From contig VFKK01000305.1 of assembly GCA_009885605.1 (NCBI GenBank), positions 1 to 6,777 on the forward strand: a DNA stretch of 6,777 bases, in the 5' to 3' direction. The notes under the pieces were generated by a model. That model did not search any database. It saw only the letters and a list, made by a program, of their open reading frames with translations, and was not told the DNA's origin. The stretch comes from Cyclobacteriaceae bacterium (GTDB taxonomy: Bacteria; Bacteroidota; Bacteroidia; Cytophagales; Cyclobacteriaceae). Shown here in pieces: positions 1 through 4,113 of this stretch (position 1 is its first letter; the number at the start of each line of letters is the position of its first letter). A program made the translations under genes and the position numbers.

Positions 1-551
1 AATGCCGCTTCTACAAGGGCCTCTCTTGCCTGCGCTTCCGCTTTTTGCAAGTCCAAAAAGCGAACATAGGCTTGCTCGAAGACTTTTCCTGCGCGCCTCA
101 AAATGGTAATGTCTCCTTCTGAATATTGCTTTCCATCCCAACTGTCAACAAACAGGGATGAATGACGATTGGGAATAAAGCACACTGTATGCTTATCCAT
201 CTTCCGGAGTATTTCCCTCGCACTTTCAGGAATTTGAATCTGGTCATTGTGGACAAATAGGTGCTCAAAATACCTGTCCTTTTGTTCTTTGGAATAAACC
301 ACATTGACCATCTCGGTCTTATCAGTCATCGCTTTCCAACTTTGGCTGATGAAATTATCCTCCTTCATGATGACTTCGTCAAAAGGAGCAACCACCAATT
401 GCGGGTCCTGAATGGCGTTGCCCACCCAATAAGAAATGTCTTTGGACTTTTGGTCATACAAAGCGATGCCGACAGTTCCGAGAAGTGTACCTAGCTCATT
501 CAGTTTTTCAAAAAATATAGCAATGACATCTCTCAGCTCCCCGGAGTTGTG
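1..551 (-). repeat. Sensory repeat unit 5 (module E plus start of linker 5), cut by window edge
   Basis: Module E is residues 931-1090 (160 residues), opening with SGELRDVIAIFFEKLNELG and ending with HSSLFVDSWDGKQYSEGDIT and RRAGKVFEQ. Linker 5 begins at residue 1091 as AYVRFLDLQKAEAQAREALV and is cut after 23 residues. It is slightly more divergent (AYVRF for TYTRF, ALVEAA for AQIEAA), which may mark the approach to a different C-terminal domain. GC is about 43 percent over 121-480. Confidence 0.82.
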
Positions 552-3341
552 CATAGCCAAGGATCTGCTTCTGATTTTTTCCAATGCCGCTTCTATCTGC
601 GCTTCCCTTGCCTGCGCTTCTGCTTTTTGTAGATCCAGAAAGCGGGTGTATGTCTGTTGAAATACTTTTGCAAAGCGTAACATAATATCTGTTTGTTCCT
701 CAGATAATTTTGTCCCACCTACTATCAATACATATCCTTCTTTAAAATAGAAATTATGCAGAAATAATTTTGGGGGTGATATGGCAATCAGCTGTGCTGC
801 GGTTAACGGAAAGTTTGTGCTGCGTTCGGCAATAAAAGTCTGGTGTTTGATGGTTTCGTCTTCATTCATTTCAACGATGAAAAAAGAATTGCCTTTCTTC
901 CAGTTCTCCACCACCTGTTGCATAGGAATGGTCTCATTATGCGGAATGATAACAGGCACCGACATTATTTTTTTTGTGCCCGGATGAGGTGTGTAATTAA
1001 ATCCATTCTTTTCTTCCTTATCTATTAATACATATCCGGCCGTTAAGCTTTCAATGCCGAGCTTTTGCATTTCTAAAAAGAGTATTTCACCTGCTTCCAG
1101 CAACTCGTCGCTTTTGTGCATGGCCATGCTTCTACTTCTTACTCTTTCCAACGCTGATTCTATCTGTGCTTCTCTTGCCTGGGATTCTGCTTTTTGCAGA
1201 TCGAGGAAGCGGGTATAGGTACCATCAAACACTGCTGCAAATCTTTCGAGCAATTGTATGGTTTCATGTGGTTGAGTTGTTGAAAAGCTGAGCATTCCTT
1301 TTGAAAAGAAAGCGATATGGATAACCCACCGTTTTTCTTTATAATCAATTCCGGATAATTCTTTCCTGTATTCATTATACTTTCGGAGATCTGTACCGGA
1401 GATATCTATCACCAACGATTTTTTTTCATCCTTCCATGCGGCATAGATTTTTTTAACTACCACTGGTTCGTCCATCATCATCTTTACTGATGCTTTCCAT
1501 TGTGTGCCATATAAAGTTGAATATAATTCCATGACATTTTGCGGTTCATTAAAAATGCCAATCGATATTTGGTCACTGATTTCTCCCAATGCTTTAAACT
1601 GTTCAAATAGAACAAATGAAGTCTGTGAGAGCTCATCACTGTGTTGCATGGCCATGGTTCTCGCCCTTACCCTTTCCAAAGCTGCTTCAATCTGCGCTTC
1701 CTTAGCCTGGGCTTCGGCTTTTTGCAAATCCTGAAAGCGGGTGTAGGTTTGGTCGAAAACTTTTCCGAAACGTTTGAAAATATCCCAGTATTCCGGATAG
1801 GATTCATGAGTAATCAACATCAGGTAGCCATGCGTGAAATAAACACAGTGCGTGATCTGATATTTTGGAATAGGAAACCCAGAAGATTCAATGTCACCAA
1901 ATTGCTTTTTCCATTCGGGAATATTGAACATGTACCGGTAGGTTTCTTCCAGTTCTTTGCCCTTTGATTCCATCACGAAAAGACAATCAGGAGTGTTTCT
2001 GGCATTATATATATTTATAAAGTAAGGATCTTCGGTATGTGGCAACCTTATACCAGTCGACTGGACTTCTCCACCTGCGGAACTCATCCAGGCAGTGGTT
2101 GAAATGTTATCGTCCTTCCAGATTTGAAAACCACTAGACCAGACCTTCAAACCCAGGTTATCGAATTGTTTAAATAATATTGATGCAGTTTCTCCCAGTT
2201 GCTCACTTCGCTGCATTCCCATTGTTCTGCTCCTAACCCTTTCCAAAGCTGCTTCTATCTGTGCTTCCCTTGTCTGGGCTTCGGCTTTTTGGAGATCGAG
2301 GAAACGGGTGTAGGTTTGATTAAAAACTGTAGTGAAACGATCCACAATTTCTGCATGGGCTTCTGGCAAAGGCACAAGACTACTTGCAATCAGGCAACCG
2401 AAATCATCAGAAGAAATGGTCAAGTGGATAGACTCGACAGCGGCCATGTCTGCTTTGATGAAATCCGGTAATTGCGCGAGTTCAGTTTCGGAAAATCCAA
2501 AAGCGTCCACGAGCTTCTTTTCTTCTCCGGCCAAAAGGTATAGCCACTTTTTACGCTTTAAGCGCCAACCTTCCAGATAGGCTTGATGGGAAGGATGTTG
2601 ATTATTCGGTACCAAAAATCCGTTATTGGAAAGCAGGCCCTCCTTTCCGGTGAGGTACCAGGTGATGCCCAAAGTCTGGGGATTGACTGTCAAAATGAGG
2701 CAGCGGTCTAGCTTTGCATCCAATTTGACCAACTCTGTGAATACGACAAAGACTACCTTACTCAGGTCTTGGGCAGTATACATAGCAAGAGAGGTTGACC
2801 TGACCCGCTCCAAAGCTGCCTCTATTTCCAATTCCCGGTTTTTGCTTTCCAGCTCTACGGTGCGTCTTTTGATTGCGTCGCGGAGTTCGAGATTTTCGGT
2901 TGTTATCTTCTCAATCGCAATATTCTGACCTTCCTGGGCCTTTGGATCCGGTAGTGAAGAATGCTGATGGACCATTTTCCAACTTCCATCTTTTATCCTC
3001 ATAAGTGAGGAAGCTCTGAATTTCGAATAGAAAGCCCAGTCCCCATCACTCAAAACATACAAGTCACATTGCTCGCTGAAAAGAATAAAATCATCAACAG
3101 GCTCCAATTTTGTAACTCGGTTTCGCATTTCCACATTCCCGGCTATCTGGTCAATCGTAGAGAATACGAATTGGACTGCATCCATTTTATTGAAGAAGAC
3201 TTCTTCTTCTACACTGCCGATTTGGGTGTAATGAGTATCCAACAAAGAGGCTAAGGTTTCCACATCCCCTTTTAAATAGCTTTCCCAGTATAGATCATGT
3301 GCCGTTCTTGCCTCGGTTTCCTGTTGCTTCGTTAGTTTCAT
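1..3341 (-). CDS. NTF2/SnoaL-like multi-module (GAF-like repeat) cytoplasmic sensor protein, 3' end outside window
   Basis: Reading from the ATG at 3341, the frame is open for 1113 codons to the window edge without a stop. An in-frame TAG at 3399-3401 limits the start, and ATG 3341 (MKLTKQQETE) is the best choice, with TTG 3347 a weaker option. Residues about 8-128 resemble an NTF2/SnoaL-like domain (AHDLYWESYLKGDVETLASL near the start, SSLMRIKDGSWKMVHQH at the end). Residues 140-187 are a coiled coil. Five sensory modules follow (188-342, 377-531, 566-707, 742-896, 931-1090). Each has an N-terminal helix, mixed strands, and a final strand and helix that lead into a conserved linker (TYTRFLDLQKAEAQ through AALERVRSR). 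The layout resembles GAF domains joined by signalling helices, but that fold is inferred. No transmembrane segment or signal peptide is seen, so it should be cytoplasmic. In similar Bacteroidota proteins the C-terminus is often a histidine kinase, but the output domain here lies outside the window. It follows the propeller kinase gene by 7 bp, so co-transcription is likely. Confidence 0.9.
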   Translation of the reverse strand, partial: MKLTKQQETEARTAHDLYWESYLKGDVETLASLLDTHYTQIGSVEEEVFFNKMDAVQFVFSTIDQIAGNVEMRNRVTKLEPVDDFILFSEQCDLYVLSDGDWAFYSKFRASSLMRIKDGSWKMVHQHSSLPDPKAQEGQNIAIEKITTENLELRDAIKRRTVELESKNRELEIEAALERVRSTSLAMYTAQDLSKVVFVVFTELVKLDAKLDRCLILTVNPQTLGITWYLTGKEGLLSNNGFLVPNNQHPSHQAYLEGWRLKRKKWLYLLAGEEKKLVDAFGFSETELAQLPDFIKADMAAVESIHLTISSDDFGCLIASSLVPLPEAHAEIVDRFTTVFNQTYTRFLDLQKAEAQTREAQIEAALERVRSRTMGMQRSEQLGETASILFKQFDNLGLKVWSSGFQIWKDDNISTTAWMSSAGGEVQSTGIRLPHTEDPYFINIYNARNTPDCLFVMESKGKELEETYRYMFNIPEWKKQFGDIESSGFPIPKYQITHCVYFTHGYLMLITHESYPEYWDIFKRFGKVFDQTYTRFQDLQKAEAQAKEAQIEAALERVRARTMAMQHSDELSQTSFVLFEQFKALGEISDQISIGIFNEPQNVMELYSTLYGTQWKASVKMMMDEPVVVKKIYAAWKDEKKSLVIDISGTDLRKYNEYRKELSGIDYKEKRWVIHIAFFSKGMLSFSTTQPHETIQLLERFAAVFDGTYTRFLDLQKAESQAREAQIESALERVRSRSMAMHKSDELLEAGEILFLEMQKLGIESLTAGYVLIDKEEKNGFNYTPHPGTKKIMSVPVIIPHNETIPMQQVVENWKKGNSFFIVEMNEDETIKHQTFIAERSTNFPLTAAQLIAISPPKLFLHNFYFKEGYVLIVGGTKLSEEQTDIMLRFAKVFQQTYTRFLDLQKAEAQAREAQIEAALEKIRSRSLAMHNSGELRDVIAIFFEKLNELGTLLGTVGIALYDQKSKDISYWVGNAIQDPQLVVAPFDEVIMKEDNFISQSWKAMTDKTEMVNVVYSKEQKDRYFEHLFVHNDQIQIPESAREILRKMDKHTVCFIPNRHSSLFVDSWDGKQYSEGDITILRRAGKVFEQAYVRFLDLQKAEAQAREALVEAA
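552..1118 (-). repeat. Sensory repeat unit 4 (module D plus linker 4)
   Basis: This unit is 189 codons. Module D is residues 742-896 (155 residues), opening with HKSDELLEAGEILFLEMQKL and ending with FYFKEGYVLIVGGTKLSEEQ and MLRFAKVFQQ. Linker 4 is residues 897-930 (TYTRFLDLQKAEAQAREAQI, then EAALEKIRSRSLAM). GC is about 37 percent over 661-1080. Confidence 0.85.
1119..1646 (-). repeat. Sensory repeat unit 3 (short module C plus linker 3)
   Basis: This unit is 176 codons, 13 fewer than units 1, 2 and 4. Module C is residues 566-707 (142 residues), opening with HSDELSQTSFVLFEQFKALG and ending with AFFSKGMLSFSTTQ and LERFAAVFDG. Linker 3 is residues 708-741 (TYTRFLDLQKAESQAREAQI, then ESALERVRSRSMAM). 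GC is only about 35 percent over 1261-1620, the lowest of the five. Confidence 0.85.
1647..2213 (-). repeat. Sensory repeat unit 2 (module B plus linker 2)
   Basis: This unit is 189 codons. Module B is residues 377-531 (155 residues). It opens with SEQLGETASILFKQFDNLGL and ends with YFTHGYLMLITHESYPEYWD followed by FKRFGKVFDQ. Linker 2 is residues 532-565 (TYTRFQDLQKAEAQAKEAQI, then EAALERVRARTMAM). Its DNA shares a 20-base exact run with linker 1 (ACCCTTTCCAAAGCTGCTTC on the plus strand). GC is about 41 percent over 1801-2160. Confidence 0.85.
2214..2780 (-). repeat. Sensory repeat unit 1 (module A plus linker 1)
   Basis: This unit is 189 codons. Module A is residues 188-342 (155 residues), with a CLILTVNPQTLGITWYL strand pair and a P..HP.....LEGW segment, ending in EIVDRFTTVFNQ. 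Linker 1 is residues 343-376 (TYTRFLDLQKAEAQTREAQI, then EAALERVRSRTMGM). It is the most GC-rich module by hand count, about 47 percent over 2341-2700. Confidence 0.85.
2781..2855 (-). repeat. Linker 0: truncated first copy of the signalling-helix repeat
   Basis: Residues 163-187 contain EIEAALERVRSTSLAM, which matches the second half of the later 34-residue linkers. The first half (TYTRFLDLQKAEAQ) is replaced by a different coiled coil (RRTVELESKNREL). This copy joins the NTF2-like domain to the first sensory module. Confidence 0.85.
2958..3320 (-). other. N-terminal NTF2/SnoaL-like domain
   Basis: Residues about 8-128 show the fold's usual order: a starting amphipathic helix (ARTAHDLYWESYLKGD), a second helix (VETLASLLD), then strands ending in FRASSLMRIKDGSWKMVHQHSS. 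The IKDGSWKMVHQH ending is typical of SnoaL-like proteins. Whether it binds a small ligand or only dimerises cannot be read from the sequence. Confidence 0.72.
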
Positions 3342-3348
3342 TTTCAAT
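3342..3348 (-). promoter_or_regulatory. 7-bp intergenic junction with A-rich leader, no Shine-Dalgarno
   Basis: On the minus strand the kinase stop TAA is followed by ATTGAAA and then the ATG of the next gene. No GGAGG-like site and no terminator hairpin fit here. An A-rich leader without a Shine-Dalgarno sequence is usual in Bacteroidota. The gap implies translation of both genes from one message. Confidence 0.75.
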
Positions 3349-4113
3349 TTATTTTGGTAAGCGGATGATAAATTCCGTTCCTTCTCCCTCTTTACTTTCT
3401 ATGGTTATATCACCTTCATGTGCTTTTACAATGTCATAACTCAGGCTCAACCCAAGCCCTGTCCCCTGTCCGGTGGGTTTGGTGGTAAAGAAAGGCTGGA
3501 AGATTTTCGCTTTGATGGATTCTGGAATTCCATTTCCATTGTCGCTTACTCTGACCTCTATAAAATCTCCGTCCAGTCGGGTACTCACTCTGACCAAAGG
3601 AAGGAAATTGGAGTTTTTGCCAATTCCTTTCAGTTCCTGATTCTTGGAGTTGACTGCATAGAATGCATTGTTGATCAGATTCAGTAGCACCCTACCGAGA
3701 TCCTGGGAAACCACATTAATCGTGGGCAACTGGGGATCAAAATCTGTTTTGAAATCACAGCCGAAGCTTTTGTCCTTTGCCCGAAGGCCATGGAAGGCAA
3801 GCCGCAGGTATTCATCAGCAAGCGCATTCAGGTCCGTTTGGTCTTTTTGTCTGGAACCTGCCCGGCTGTGTTGGAGCATACCCTTGACGATGGCGTCTGC
3901 CCGCTTACCATGATGGGTGATTTTCTGCAGGTTCCCCTTCAGGTCTTCGCCCAATTCTTTGGCTTCCTCGTATTCTCCTTTGTCGAGGACGTCCCTCATC
4001 TCATCGACCAATTCTGAGCATAATTCGGAGAAGTTGTTTACAAAATTCAGCGGGTTCTGAATCTCATGGGCAATGCCTGCGGTGAGTTCGCCTAGGGAGG
4101 CCATTTTCTCAGA
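3349..4113 (-). other. HisKA plus HATPase_c kinase core
   Basis: Residues 856-1109 form the transmitter. His871 (bases 4066-4068) is the predicted phosphorylation site, followed by E872 and the NPLNF motif. The dimerisation helices carry an acidic insert (DKGEYEEAKELGEDLKGN) common in Bacteroidota and cyanobacterial HEIQNPLNF kinases. The N, G1, F and G2 boxes are all present, so the enzyme looks active. Confidence 0.93.

Noticed and set aside
1..2315. Regularly spaced DNA repeats of about 100 bp at 567, 528, 567 and about 582 bp intervals, considered as a CRISPR-like or regulatory repeat array
   Set aside because: The repeats are in frame, differ mostly as codons do, and encode a conserved protein helix, with far too long a period for CRISPR.
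654..2780. Cys and His residues in the sensory modules (for example C214, C316, C453, C499, H801) as metal or heme ligands
   Set aside because: They are not at equivalent places across modules and form no CxxC or CxxCH motif.
1..3340. Numerous short plus-strand open frames (for example 1641-1967, 2199-2471, 2626-2928) opposite the multi-module gene
   Set aside because: They lie antisense to a continuous 1113-codon frame, have no recognisable domains, and owe their resemblance to each other to the minus-strand linker repeats.
3342..3401. Possibility that the two genes are one frameshifted gene
   Set aside because: The kinase ends naturally just after its HATPase domain at RLPK, and the next gene opens with a complete N-terminal domain at its own ATG.
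3349..4113. Classification of the kinase as a hybrid two-component system with receiver and AraC-type DNA-binding domains
   Set aside because: The stop comes about 30 residues after the G2 box, leaving no room for receiver or HTH domains.
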